From Paenibacillus doosanensis (GTDB lineage: Bacteria > Bacillota > Bacilli > Paenibacillales > NBRC-103111), in NCBI RefSeq assembly GCF_025060755.1, contig NZ_JANYUY010000074.1, forward strand, positions 1 to 35,325: a DNA stretch of 35,325 nucleotides, written 5' to 3'. A program made the translations under genes and the position numbers. How positions within the stretch are numbered: the first letter of the stretch is position 1; the number at the start of each line of letters is the position of its first letter. Positions 18,257 through 27,242 of the stretch are shown here, one piece after another. The notes under the pieces are model-generated. The model did no database searches and was not told where the DNA came from. It was given only the letters and a program-made list of their open reading frames with translations.

Positions 18257-19087
18257 ATGGATTACAATGTGTTCGGAGTCATTACGGAGATGGACCTGCG
18301 GTTTCCCATCTACATTACGAATGCCGGAGGCTGGCGCAATCAGGAGCCGATGCTGCGGGAAAAAGGGTTCCCGGATTATCAATGGATTCAAACGGTCAGC
18401 GGCTCGGGCCAGGTCGATGTCGGCGGTAAGCTGCACACCGTAAACCCGGGCCAAGGCATGTTCCTGCTCCCGAACGAACGCCACGGCTACGCTCCCGTGC
18501 GCCAGCCCTGGACCGTCAAGTGGGTTACATTCAACGGGGCGCATATGGCCGAGCTGCTCGCTTCGATGCATCTGGACGCTTCGACCGTACTGTATGTCAC
18601 CCATCCTGACGCAACATTGAATAAAATCAATACGATTGTATCCTTGCTCCAATCCGCCGATCCGCTGCGTGGTGCGGAATGCTCCGCAATCGGCTACCAG
18701 CTGCTGCTGGACTTGTTTTTGTACGCCTCCCGCTCCGAAGTTCGCACCAAGAAACAGCATGCGGAACAGCTCGCCCCCGCCTTTCTCTATATCGAGGAGC
18801 ATTACCACGAGCCGATCAGCCTGCAGCAGCTCGCCGAGCGGCTGAGAGTGACGCCGCAGCATACGTGCCTGCTGTTCCAGCAAGCGCTCGGGCTTCGTCC
18901 CATCGCTTACTTGACGCGCTATCGGCTGCGCAAAGCCAAAGAGCTTCTGCTGCAGCGGCCCGAGCTGGGGGTGCGCGAGGTGGCCGGGCGGGTCGGCTAC
19001 GAAGACAGCAGCTATTTCATTAAGCTGTTCAAACAGCAGGAAGGCGTTACGCCGAACCATTTTCGCAAAATTCACCGCTTGCTCTAG
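18257..19087 (+). CDS. AraC family transcriptional regulator
   Basis: A 276-residue protein with an N-terminal cupin-type sensing domain (about 15-150; GSGQVDVGGKLHTVNPGQGM, LLPNERHGYAPV) and a C-terminal double helix-turn-helix of the AraC/XylS type (about 170-276; EPISLQQLAERLRVTPQHTC, then GYEDSSYFIKLFKQQEGVTP, FRK). Such proteins usually bind a sugar and activate neighbouring genes. The divergent GH42 gene, 128 bases away, is the obvious target; this is inferred from arrangement. The ribosome binding site is weak (GGGGCGATGC). Confidence 0.92.
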   Translation: MDYNVFGVITEMDLRFPIYITNAGGWRNQEPMLREKGFPDYQWIQTVSGSGQVDVGGKLHTVNPGQGMFLLPNERHGYAPVRQPWTVKWVTFNGAHMAELLASMHLDASTVLYVTHPDATLNKINTIVSLLQSADPLRGAECSAIGYQLLLDLFLYASRSEVRTKKQHAEQLAPAFLYIEEHYHEPISLQQLAERLRVTPQHTCLLFQQALGLRPIAYLTRYRLRKAKELLLQRPELGVREVAGRVGYEDSSYFIKLFKQQEGVTPNHFRKIHRLL

Positions 19088-19162
19088 CAACTCATTGCCG
19101 GATTCGGGCGTCTGTCCCTTATTCTTGCTAAAATGACTGTAAGGGAGAGTGAATCCATTCCA

Positions 19163-20023
19163 ATGGCATCGAACTTAAGCCGACGGTCGTTTCTGAAAAA
19201 AACCGTCTCCGCGCTGGCCGGTCTGACCGCCGCGTCCGTCGCCGGTTACGGCTACGCCCGGTACGCAGAGCCCGGCTGGCTACGCGTCAACCAGGTAGCC
19301 CTTTCGCTGAAGCGGCTCCCTCCGGCCTTCGACCGCATCAAGATCGTCCAGTTCAGCGATGTCCATCTGGGCTTCCATTATACGACAGACCAACTCGCCG
19401 GATTGGTCGATACGATCCAGTCCCACAGCCCCGATCTGATCGTCTTCACCGGGGATTTATACGATTATGCCATCGGCTCGGACGGCCCCGCCACCGTACG
19501 CGAGCTCTCGCGCCTGCAGGCCCCGTTCGGTAAAGCGGCGGTTCTCGGCAATCACGACTACTACGGAAGGCAAACGAAGCAAGTCGTGCAGGTGATGAAG
19601 GATGGCGGCTTCGATGTGCTAATCAATCGTTCCACCGTGCTGCAACGGGGCGGCGACCGTCTATGGCTCAGCGGCGTCGACGATATGTGGGACGGACAAC
19701 CGGATCTGCCCGCGGCGCTGCGAGGCGTCCCGGCGGACGAATGCGTACTGCTGCTGTCGCATTGCCCGGACTTCGCCGACATCGCATTGCAGCATCCGGT
19801 CGATTTGCAGCTGTCGGGGCACAGCCATGGCGGCCAGGTGCGCCTGCCCTTCTACGGTCATATCGTTACGCCGACCTACGGGCAAAAGTATGTCGACGGA
19901 CTATACGTCTTGGGCGACGGCAAGCTGCAGGTGTACACGAACCGCGGAATCGGCGTGTCGGTCTATCCCGTTCGCTTCTGCTGCCGGCCCGAGCTGACCG
20001 TCTTTACGCTTCACCGGGGATAA
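19163..20023 (+). CDS. Tat-exported metallophosphoesterase, YkuE-like
   Basis: Calcineurin-like phosphoesterase of 286 residues. The N-terminus (SRRSFLKK, then a hydrophobic stretch to about residue 33) is a twin-arginine signal, so the folded protein is exported with its metals. The metal-binding blocks are complete: FSDVHLG, GDLYDYA, GNHDYY, LSHCPDF and SGHSHGGQV. B. subtilis YkuE has the same layout and is a Tat substrate attached to the cell wall. The natural substrate is not known. The ATG at 19163 is chosen so that the signal peptide is of normal form; GGGAGAG lies 13 bases upstream, which is rather far. It follows the AraC gene by 75 bases. Confidence 0.88.
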   Translation: MASNLSRRSFLKKTVSALAGLTAASVAGYGYARYAEPGWLRVNQVALSLKRLPPAFDRIKIVQFSDVHLGFHYTTDQLAGLVDTIQSHSPDLIVFTGDLYDYAIGSDGPATVRELSRLQAPFGKAAVLGNHDYYGRQTKQVVQVMKDGGFDVLINRSTVLQRGGDRLWLSGVDDMWDGQPDLPAALRGVPADECVLLLSHCPDFADIALQHPVDLQLSGHSHGGQVRLPFYGHIVTPTYGQKYVDGLYVLGDGKLQVYTNRGIGVSVYPVRFCCRPELTVFTLHRG

Positions 20024-20671
20024 GCTTCGCTCGCTTTAGAAGCCTGGTGAAAAAGCGGACTCAGCAGCGAGAGCAATCTGGAGAAGCAAAGCGGTCGCCT
20101 TTGTCCCGGATTTCGCCCGTTTCACGGGCTAGAGCGATCGGAAGATGCTTTCGGATGCGCGGTCGGCGCCCCTTCAGTGGCGCAGTACACCCGCAACGGA
20201 CACAGATGCAGCTATTTTGTTGGCAAATCCTCCATAGAAAGCGATTCGGAGCTATGTAAGCGCCATTTTCGCAGATGAAACCTAGCTTGCAGCCGGATTC
20301 CAAACGCTGCGAACATGAAAAAAGGAAATAACCATCAAAAAATCCGATTGGAAGATCACATGGGCGCCGCAGCGGACTTTTTCACCCCCCTTTTAGAGCA
20401 GCCCCGAAATTCACTAAATGATATCACGGAACAAATCCTCCAAAAGCCATCCATGCCGCCGACGCGGCACCACAGACAATGGAAATGGGGTACCAAGAGT
20501 AATTTCCAGGGTAGTGACGTGATGCTCTGAAGCTTATTCCGTCCGCATCCAGCCTAAGCTGGATCGGCGTCTAACCATTCCTCTGGGATCGTTCTATGGG
20601 TAGACATTACTTTCGGGGGAGCCACCGGATATCCACAGGAAATTGCTGCGCATCATTTCCTAAACAACAAA
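20024..20671. other. About 650 bases without a convincing gene
   Basis: Open frames here are short, lack good ribosome binding sites and match no family I know. The stretch around 20190-20260 (CGCAACGGACACAGATGCAG and following) and around 20625-20660 (ATCCACAGGAAATTGCTGC) resemble, by my memory only, short interspersed repeats of Paenibacillaceae intergenic DNA. No transposase, RNA gene or att-like pair is seen. Confidence 0.35.
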
Positions 20672-20728
20672 TAAAGACAGCTTCCCTCCTCTGAACCGAT
20701 GTACAGAGGCAAGGAAGCTGTCCTTTTA
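20672..20728 (-). terminator. Terminator of speE-speB
   Basis: GACAGCTTCC and GGAAGCTGTC form a 10-bp stem, with a second inner stem (CCTCTG/CAGAGG). On the minus strand it is followed by TTTATTTGTTG. It lies 12 bases past the speB stop. On the plus strand a CCTTTTAT tail follows, so it may work both ways. Confidence 0.8.
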
Positions 20729-20739
20729 TAATAAATCCA

Positions 20740-21609
20740 TTATTTAACAAGTCCGAGCAAAATTTCACGAATCAGCTTCGCCGCTACGATCTGGGTTTGT
20801 TCCGTAGGATCGTAGGCAGGAGCCACCTCTACAACGTCCGCGCCGACGACATTCAAGCCAGCGCCGGCCATCGCATGAATCGCCGCAAGCAGCTCCTTCG
20901 ACGTAATGCCGCCCGCTTCCGCCGTGCCGGTACCCGGCGCGCAGGAAGGATCGAGCACGTCGATGTCGATCGTCAAATAAATCGGACGACCGGCCAGCTC
21001 AGGCAGTACTTTTTTCAAAGGCTCCAGCACTTCGAACGGGTGGAAGTTGATGTTCTCGCGGGCATAGCGGAATTCTTCCCGGGAACCGGAGCGAATGCCG
21101 AATTGGTAAACGTTTTTGCCGCCGATAAGGCCCGCGGCCTTGCGCAGCGGCGTCGAGTGCGACAACGGCTCGCCTTCGTACTGCTCGCGCAAATCGGCGT
21201 GAGCGTCGAAGTGAACGATCGCCAAATCCGGATATTTGGCGTAAACCTCGCGGAATACCGGCCACGAAACCAGATGCTCGCCGCCGAGACCGAGCGGGAA
21301 CTTGCCGTCGTTCAGCAGACCGCGCACGTATTCTCCGATAATCTCCAAGCTCCGGGCCGCGTTGCCGAACGGCAGCAGCAGATCGCCCGCATCGAAGAAC
21401 GTGATATCCTCCAAGCTTTTGTCCAAATAAGGGCTGTATTCTTCAAGACCGATGGATACTTCGCGGATACGGGCCGGGCCGAACCGGGAACCGGGACGGA
21501 AGCTGACGGTGAAGTCCATCGGCATCCCGTAAATGACCGCGCGGGACGCTTCGTAATTGTCCGAGCTTAATATAAACACGTTGCCGGAATAGGCTTGATC
21601 CAAACGCAT
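20740..21609 (-). CDS. speB: Agmatinase
   Basis: Manganese ureohydrolase that splits agmatine to putrescine and urea. The 289-residue protein shows the metal-binding blocks GGEHLVSW, HFDAHADLR and TIDIDVLDPSCAPGTGTAEAGG. The start ATG 21607-21609 has AAGGA ten bases upstream; a GTG three codons earlier overlaps that site. It follows speE by 39 bases in the same operon, so spermidine synthase and its putrescine supply are made together, as in B. subtilis. An arginine decarboxylase, needed to make agmatine, is not in the window. Confidence 0.95.
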   Translation of the reverse strand: MRLDQAYSGNVFILSSDNYEASRAVIYGMPMDFTVSFRPGSRFGPARIREVSIGLEEYSPYLDKSLEDITFFDAGDLLLPFGNAARSLEIIGEYVRGLLNDGKFPLGLGGEHLVSWPVFREVYAKYPDLAIVHFDAHADLREQYEGEPLSHSTPLRKAAGLIGGKNVYQFGIRSGSREEFRYARENINFHPFEVLEPLKKVLPELAGRPIYLTIDIDVLDPSCAPGTGTAEAGGITSKELLAAIHAMAGAGLNVVGADVVEVAPAYDPTEQTQIVAAKLIREILLGLVK

Positions 21610-21648
21610 AATTGACACTTCCTTAATACAATATTGGATGAAACTGGC

Positions 21649-22476
21649 TTATTTGCACAAATCTTCTACAAATTTAGGGAGCACGAACGCCGCTTTATGC
21701 AATCTTGGCGTATAGTATTTCGTATCGATGTCCGGAATGTTCGTTTCGTCGACTTGCAGCGGATCGTATTTTTTGCTGCCCAGCGTGAAGGTCCACAGGC
21801 CGCTCGGATACGTCGGAATGTTCGCGCAGTAGACGCGTACGATAGGGAAAATTTCTTTCACGTCGCGGTTTACCGTCTGGATCAAATCGGCTTTGAACCA
21901 AGGGTTGTCCGTTTGGGCGACGAAGATGCCGTCATCCTTCAGCGCTTCGAAGATGCCTTGGTAAAATCCCCGGGTAAACAATTCTACGGCCGGGCCCACA
22001 GGCTCCGTCGAGTCGACCATAATGACGTCGTATGTATTTTTATGGTCATGGATATGCATATACCCGTCATTGACGATCACTTCGACGCGGGGGTTGTCCA
22101 GCTCGCCCGCAATTTCAGGCAAATATTGCTTGGAGTACTCGATGACTTTGCCGTCGATCTCGACCAGAACCGCCTTCTCGACTTCCGGATGCTTCAGCAC
22201 TTCGCGGATGACGCCGCCGTCGCCGCCGCCGACAACAAGCACATGCTTAGGATTCGGATGCGTATAAAGAGCCGGATGAGCAACCATTTCGTGGTAGACG
22301 AATTCATCTTTCACCGTGGTCATGACCATACCATCCAGTACGAGCATGCGCCCGAACTGTTCCGTATCGATCATCGCGAGATCCTGAAAGTCGGTTTTCT
22401 CCGTTACCAGCGTCCGGCTAATTTTCGCCGTAATGCCGAATTTCTCGGTTTGCTTCTCCGTGTACCATAATTCCAT
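21649..22476 (-). CDS. speE: Spermidine synthase (polyamine aminopropyltransferase)
   Basis: Transfers the aminopropyl group of decarboxylated S-adenosylmethionine to putrescine. The 275-residue protein has the family features: [19 protein letters not shown] start, [20 protein letters not shown], the nucleotide-binding [19 protein letters not shown], and [11 protein letters not shown] with the catalytic Asp. The start ATG 22474-22476 has AAGGGTG seven bases upstream. A clear promoter lies about 217 bases upstream, giving a long leader. speB follows. Confidence 0.96.
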   Translation of the reverse strand: MELWYTEKQTEKFGITAKISRTLVTEKTDFQDLAMIDTEQFGRMLVLDGMVMTTVKDEFVYHEMVAHPALYTHPNPKHVLVVGGGDGGVIREVLKHPEVEKAVLVEIDGKVIEYSKQYLPEIAGELDNPRVEVIVNDGYMHIHDHKNTYDVIMVDSTEPVGPAVELFTRGFYQGIFEALKDDGIFVAQTDNPWFKADLIQTVNRDVKEIFPIVRVYCANIPTYPSGLWTFTLGSKKYDPLQVDETNIPDIDTKYYTPRLHKAAFVLPKFVEDLCK

Positions 22477-22692
22477 AAGCAATCACCCTTCCTTCCTTAT
22501 CATGCCGTTCTATATTGTAATAAGACTGCCTCAAGCGAGGCCTTTCCATAAAAAGTGAGCGATCTCGGAGCTTTTTTCGCCATGTTTTATCGTAAGTTCG
22601 TGGCTGGAGATTACGCCGGCAAGCCGTGCTTGTGCAGTCCCAAACGATTCGGATTTTTGCGCTATGCACCACTCGCTTTTGTATCAAATTGT

Positions 22693-22720
22693 ATTATAGT
22701 GTATCCGTCCGAAAATGCAA
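22693..22720 (-). promoter_or_regulatory. Promoter of speE-speB
   Basis: Read on the minus strand: TTGCAT (22715-22720), a 16-base spacer, and a consensus TATAAT (22693-22698). The leader to speE is about 210 bases and contains small hairpins (CAAGC ACG GCTTG; GCCTC GCTT GAGGC), but no known riboswitch was recognised. The remainder of 22477-22857 shows no gene. Confidence 0.75.
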
Positions 22721-22857
22721 ATACATGCAAGGCCAAAATCGGGATGTTCAAAAAAAATTAACCTTAGAACGGCGCCAAAGTGAATATCGCTTTCTATGTT
22801 TTTCCATACTGGAAAATAAGCGGTTGTTTGAAATACATAACGAAAGGATGGATGAAC

Positions 22858-24909
22858 GTGTCCGACGCGAAAAAGAACCGGGCCGCCGAACCCGACGTAT
22901 TTCCTTGGTTCCGCAAAATGAAAACGACGGCTTCTCTCATGTTTTCATCTATTATTTTATGCGTAGCCGTCATCTTTATCCTGCTCTTATATATGCGCTC
23001 CCAAGCGCTCCCCGTATCGAAGATGGGGCCCGCTACGGAAATGTACGACATCCACGGAGAAGTCATAGAGACGCTGAACGACGGCAAGAACATGCAGCCC
23101 GTGCCGCTTGCGGACATTTCTCCCGATCTCATTCATGCGACGCTCGCGATCGAGGACCGCAACTTCTATCATCACTACGGCTTCGACCTTCGCGGCATCG
23201 CACGAGCCGCCGTCGTTAACCTGCAGCATATGGCTAAGGTTCAAGGGGCGGGCACAATTACGCAGCAGCTCGCGCGCAATCTCTACTTGTCGCACGAGCG
23301 CACCTGGTCGAGGAAGGTGAAGGAGACGTATTATGCGGTGCAGATGGAGCTGCACATGACCAAGGACCAAATTCTCGAGGAATACTTGAACCAGATTTAT
23401 TACGGTCACTCCACTTACGGGATCGAAGCGGCTTCGAAGCTGTTCTTCGGCAAGGACGCCAAAGACCTGACTTTGGCCGAGAGCGCCATGCTGGCCGGCA
23501 TCCCCAAAGGGCCGCGCTACTACTCTCCCTACTACGATCTGAAAAGCTCCAAAGACCGGCAGGAGACCGTGCTTCAGACGATGGTGGCCACCGGCGACAT
23601 CACGCAGCAGCAGGCGGATCAAGCGGCCAAGGAGCCGCTGAACATACTGCCGCTCGAGCCGAAGAAACCGGCCATCGCCGGCTACTTTCGCGACTACGTG
23701 CGCAGCACAGCGACCGAATTGCTCGGCATCGACGAGGATCAGTTCGACGACAGCGGGCTAAAAATTTATACGACGCTCGACGCGGCCGCACAAAAGATCG
23801 CCGAAGAAACCGTGTCCTCGCAGCTTAGCGGCTACAACGATCTGCAGGCCGCCTTGGTCGCCGTCGATCCGCGCAGCGGCTATGTCAAAGCGATGGTGGG
23901 AGGACGCAATTACAATGAGAATCAGTTCAACCGGGCGCTGAGCAACACCCGGCAGCCCGGCTCGTCGTTCAAGCCGATCATGTACGTCACAGCGCTGCAG
24001 CAGAAGCAGTACACGCCGCTTACACAGTTCAAGAGCGAGCCGACTACCTTCACCTACGACAGCGGTCGAAAGACATACACGCCAAGCAACTTCGACAACA
24101 AATATTACGACTGGATCGATCTGCGGCAGGCGATCGCCAAGTCGGATAACATCTTCGCGGTTCATACGATTCTCGACGTCGGGCCGGACAATGTCATCGC
24201 GATGGCCCGCAAGATGGGGATCAACAGTCCGATGCAGCCGCTGCCCTCGCTGGCGCTCGGCACGTTCCCCGTAAGCCCTTATGAGATGGCCTCGGCCTTC
24301 GGCATCTTCGCCAATCAAGGGCTGCGAGTGGAGCCGACAGTCATCGTGCGCATCGAGGACAGCCGGGGCAAAATTCTCTACGAAGCCAATCCGGCCAAGG
24401 AACAGGTGATCGAGCCGCCGTACACGTACGTCATGACCCAGCTGATGGAAAGCGTGTTTGAAAACGGCGGCACCGGCAGCCGCGTCTCCTCGGTGTTAAA
24501 ACGTCCGGTTGCCGGCAAGACGGGGACGACCGATACGGACGCTTGGCTCGTCGGCTACACGCCCGAGCTGTCCACCGCCGTCTGGGTCGGCTACGACAAA
24601 GGGCGGCAGATCAATGCCGTGGAATCTCATCTGGCCGCGCCGATCTTTGCCGAGTTCACGGAAAAAGCGCTGGAGTCGGTGCCGCCGAAGCTGTTCCCGA
24701 TCCCGGACGGGGTCGCTAACGTGTATATCGATCCGGCCACCGGCAAGCTGGCGAACAGCGATTGCCCCAATTCCCGGATGGAGGCTTTCGTCGAAGGGAC
24801 TCAGCCGACCGCTTACTGCACGGAGCAGAAGCAGGACAGCGCCAAACCGGCGAAACCGAAGGGCAACGGCACTTGGTGGGAAGATTTGAAGCGCTGGTGG
24901 AACGATTAG
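22858..24909 (+). CDS. Class A penicillin-binding protein (transglycosylase/transpeptidase), PbpG-like
   Basis: Bifunctional peptidoglycan synthase of 683 residues. There is one membrane anchor (about 26-46). The GT51 domain has catalytic Glu99 in LAIEDRNFYHHYGFDLRG and GAGTITQQLARNL. The transpeptidase domain has the three penicillin-binding motifs: SSFK (Ser369), SDN (429-431) and KTGTT (554-558). The likely start is GTG 22858, nine bases after AAAGGA; an ATG at 22852 is only three bases from it. B. subtilis has pbpG (PBP2d, a sporulation PBP) at this place between speE and ywhD, so this is the likely counterpart. The tail is Lys- and Trp-rich. Confidence 0.93.
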   Translation: MSDAKKNRAAEPDVFPWFRKMKTTASLMFSSIILCVAVIFILLLYMRSQALPVSKMGPATEMYDIHGEVIETLNDGKNMQPVPLADISPDLIHATLAIEDRNFYHHYGFDLRGIARAAVVNLQHMAKVQGAGTITQQLARNLYLSHERTWSRKVKETYYAVQMELHMTKDQILEEYLNQIYYGHSTYGIEAASKLFFGKDAKDLTLAESAMLAGIPKGPRYYSPYYDLKSSKDRQETVLQTMVATGDITQQQADQAAKEPLNILPLEPKKPAIAGYFRDYVRSTATELLGIDEDQFDDSGLKIYTTLDAAAQKIAEETVSSQLSGYNDLQAALVAVDPRSGYVKAMVGGRNYNENQFNRALSNTRQPGSSFKPIMYVTALQQKQYTPLTQFKSEPTTFTYDSGRKTYTPSNFDNKYYDWIDLRQAIAKSDNIFAVHTILDVGPDNVIAMARKMGINSPMQPLPSLALGTFPVSPYEMASAFGIFANQGLRVEPTVIVRIEDSRGKILYEANPAKEQVIEPPYTYVMTQLMESVFENGGTGSRVSSVLKRPVAGKTGTTDTDAWLVGYTPELSTAVWVGYDKGRQINAVESHLAAPIFAEFTEKALESVPPKLFPIPDGVANVYIDPATGKLANSDCPNSRMEAFVEGTQPTAYCTEQKQDSAKPAKPKGNGTWWEDLKRWWND

Positions 24910-24918
24910 AATGCCTTT

Positions 24919-24958
24919 GGGCGGACCGCTTAGTTTAATTTAAGCGGCCGCCCTTCTT
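24919..24958 (+). terminator. Terminator of the class A PBP gene
   Basis: GGGCGGACCGCTTA pairs with TAAGCGGCCGCCC (one mismatch) around an A/T loop, followed by TTCTTC. It begins 10 bases past the stop. Confidence 0.8.
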
Positions 24959-25099
24959 CATGAACCGCTTGAAATCCCGCCTCGTCCCCCTTATTCTGGT
25001 AATATACACTTGGCGCGCAGCATTCCAAGCCGCATCCTTCATCGGTGCGGCTTGGTTGTCTTTGGCACCAAGAACGCCCACCGAAGGAGGCTTCTGCTT

Positions 25100-25642
25100 A
25101 TGAACATCCGCTTATCCTCCGTCCGGGCCGTCGCCGATCGCCTGGAGAGCTCCGGCATCGCCTATGCCTCCGGCGGCAGCGGCCTGCTATGCAGCCTAGG
25201 GCTCGCGGATAAGGTGAACGATTGGGACTTTACGACGGAAGCGTCGCAGGAAGAACTTACTGCTGCCCTGCAGGATTTTTCCTGCATTGTCGCGCCGAGC
25301 GGGGACTATCCGTTTGCCAGCGAATGCCGCTTGTCCATCCCGGACAGCGCCCCGCCCTTCGACATTATCGGCCGCTTCGCCGTCCACAGCGACTCGGGGG
25401 TGGTCCGCCTGCCCGTTCTAACGAGCGCCGTCTGGCATGGCATCCGCATCGGCAGCCCGGAAGTATGGGCCGTCGCTTATGCCCTGATGGGACGGCAATC
25501 CAAAGCCGCGCTGCTGCTCGCTTATTTACGTGAACACGGAGCGGACCGGGAGGCGCTGCGGCTTCTGCTCGAAGAGCCGCTCCCGGACCGCATCCGCGCC
25601 GAGCTGGAACGGCTGCGGCTGCGACCTGACGCACCAAGATAA
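25100..25642 (+). CDS. Hypothetical protein, nucleotidyltransferase-like
   Basis: A 180-residue soluble protein. The segment YASGGSGLLCSLGL followed by VNDWDFTTEAS resembles the GG..(G/S)...L and D.D pattern of small nucleotidyltransferase folds, but the resemblance is short and I would not assign activity. The C-terminal half is Leu- and Arg-rich and helical. GAAGGAGG lies eight bases ahead of the ATG, which settles the start. It stands alone between the PBP terminator and the YdcF-type gene. Codon use is GC-rich like its neighbours. Confidence 0.6.
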   Translation: MNIRLSSVRAVADRLESSGIAYASGGSGLLCSLGLADKVNDWDFTTEASQEELTAALQDFSCIVAPSGDYPFASECRLSIPDSAPPFDIIGRFAVHSDSGVVRLPVLTSAVWHGIRIGSPEVWAVAYALMGRQSKAALLLAYLREHGADREALRLLLEEPLPDRIRAELERLRLRPDAPR

Positions 25643-25731
25643 GCTCGGGAACGCACTATCTTTCCGATCATCGTACTCCTTTGCCGAGACAGGCAATAAT
25701 CCATAGTAAGCTAAAGGGAATGATAATCCGT

Positions 25732-26577
25732 ATGTTGAAACTAAGGTTACGCAGCATCATTGCGAATTGGGCCGCCCGGTTTCGAAGGAGCCGGAAACGC
25801 AGCGCAGGCCGGCCGGAGCTGCGGCCGCTGATTCCGCGGCGCTATTCGGGTATGCGAAGCGGCCGGAAAACAGCGGACTTGCTTCGCAGTGCAAATCCTT
25901 TATTATGGAATAAAAAAGTGCTGCTGCTGCTTATTCTGCTGTTGGCCGCTCCGGTCGCCTGCGCGCTCGGCATCAACGCGTACGTGCAATCTGCGGCAGC
26001 GCCTTATATTGTCGGCGTTCAGGATGCTCCCGAAGCCGACGCCATCCTTGTACTCGGAGCGCGCGTATACCCGGACGGCTCGGTATCCAGCATGCTGAAT
26101 GACCGGCTCGAGGTCGGGCTTGAGCTGCACAAGGCGGGCAAAGCTTCCAAATTCATCGTCAGCGGCGATCACGGCCAGATCACGTACGACGAAGTGAACA
26201 CGATGCGGCGATTTTTGGAGCAAAGAAATATTCCAGCGCAGCATATTTTCATGGACCACGCCGGCTTCAGCACCTATGAGAGCATGTATCGAGCCAGGGA
26301 TATTTTCCAGACGAAGAAGCTGCTTATCGTTACCCAGCAGTACCATCTGATGCGCGCGGTTTACGAGGCTCGTCAGATGGGCTTGGACGCTTACGGCGTC
26401 GCCTCGGACAAGCAGCGGTATGCCGGCATGCCGCGCTTCGAAGCAAGAGAAGTACTGGCCCGCAACAAAGATTTCCTGTATGTCCATCTGCTGAAGCCGA
26501 AGCCGACTTATTTGGGCGATCCGATCCCGGTTTCGTCGGCGGACGGAAGGGAGACTCTGGACGGCAAGCATCCGTAA
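25732..26577 (+). CDS. YdcF/SanA-type (DUF218) membrane protein
   Basis: A 281-residue protein with a basic cytosolic N-terminus (about 60 residues, very rich in Arg), one membrane helix (about 63-82) and a DUF218 domain. The DUF218 blocks are ADAILVLGARVYPDG, LEVGLELHKAGKASKFIVSG, FSTYESMYRARDI and LLIVTQQYHLMRAVYEARQM. E. coli SanA and ElyC are the best-known relatives and act on the cell envelope, but the reaction is not established. The start is uncertain: ATG 25732 has AAGGGA 12 bases upstream; ATG 25720 overlaps it. Followed after 19 bases by the acetyltransferase gene, probably in one operon. Confidence 0.82.
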   Translation: MLKLRLRSIIANWAARFRRSRKRSAGRPELRPLIPRRYSGMRSGRKTADLLRSANPLLWNKKVLLLLILLLAAPVACALGINAYVQSAAAPYIVGVQDAPEADAILVLGARVYPDGSVSSMLNDRLEVGLELHKAGKASKFIVSGDHGQITYDEVNTMRRFLEQRNIPAQHIFMDHAGFSTYESMYRARDIFQTKKLLIVTQQYHLMRAVYEARQMGLDAYGVASDKQRYAGMPRFEAREVLARNKDFLYVHLLKPKPTYLGDPIPVSSADGRETLDGKHP

Positions 26578-26596
26578 ACGAAAGGAGAGCTGCGGC

Positions 26597-27163
26597 ATGA
26601 TTCTGCAATCCGGCCCCATTCATCTTCGACCGCTGGTCTTATCCGACGCCCCCGCCCTGCAGGAGCTGCGCGCGGCCAATCGGGATTATCATCGGCCCTT
26701 CGAGCCGCTGCGTTCGGACGATCAGTTTACGTTAGCTTTTCAGGAAGAGCAAATCCGCAACAATCTGCTTGACTCGGAGCGCGATAAGAGTTACATTTTC
26801 GGTATTTTCCTCCGTGAAGAAGACCGCCTCATCGGACGCATCTCCTTGACGTCGGTGTTTCGGGGGCCGTGGCAGAACGCCAATATCGGCTACTTTATGG
26901 ATTTCCGCTTTACGGGCCGGGGGCATATGACGCTGGCGGTGAAGCTGGCCGTGCAGTACGCCTTCTTCGGATTGAAGCTGCATCGGGTGCAAGGAGCGGT
27001 CATGCCGCGCAATATCCCTTCCATTCGCGTGCTGGAAAAGGCCGGCTTCCGCTATGAGGGCTTAGCCCGTAACTATTTGCATATTCATGGGGTATGGGAA
27101 GATCATAACCTGTATGCGATTACGTCCGAAGAACTCGGATATGCGCCGGAGGACCCGGTCTAA
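26597..27163 (+). CDS. GNAT family N-acetyltransferase, RimJ/RimL type
   Basis: Acetyl-CoA-dependent N-acetyltransferase of 188 residues. It begins IHLRPLVLSDAPALQELR and has the acetyl-CoA-binding region GYFMDFRFTGRGHMTLAVKL and the RimJ-type ending LHRVQGAVMPRNIPSIRVLEKAGFRYEG (two adjoining pieces). Relatives such as RimJ and B. subtilis YdaF/YjcK modify protein N-termini; the target here is unknown. AAAGGAG lies eight bases ahead of the ATG. It follows the YdcF-type gene closely. Confidence 0.9.
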   Translation: MILQSGPIHLRPLVLSDAPALQELRAANRDYHRPFEPLRSDDQFTLAFQEEQIRNNLLDSERDKSYIFGIFLREEDRLIGRISLTSVFRGPWQNANIGYFMDFRFTGRGHMTLAVKLAVQYAFFGLKLHRVQGAVMPRNIPSIRVLEKAGFRYEGLARNYLHIHGVWEDHNLYAITSEELGYAPEDPV

Positions 27164-27242
27164 CGCTTCACGCCAGAGTGCGACGCACTTCTCCCAGAGG
27201 ATGGGCAATCGTATTTTATCAGATGGTCAAGGAGGGCTGCAT

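Noticed and set aside
22418-22687. 89-codon minus-strand frame overlapping the start of speE
   Set aside because: It overlaps the leader and speE start in another frame and matches no known protein; the leader reading is simpler.
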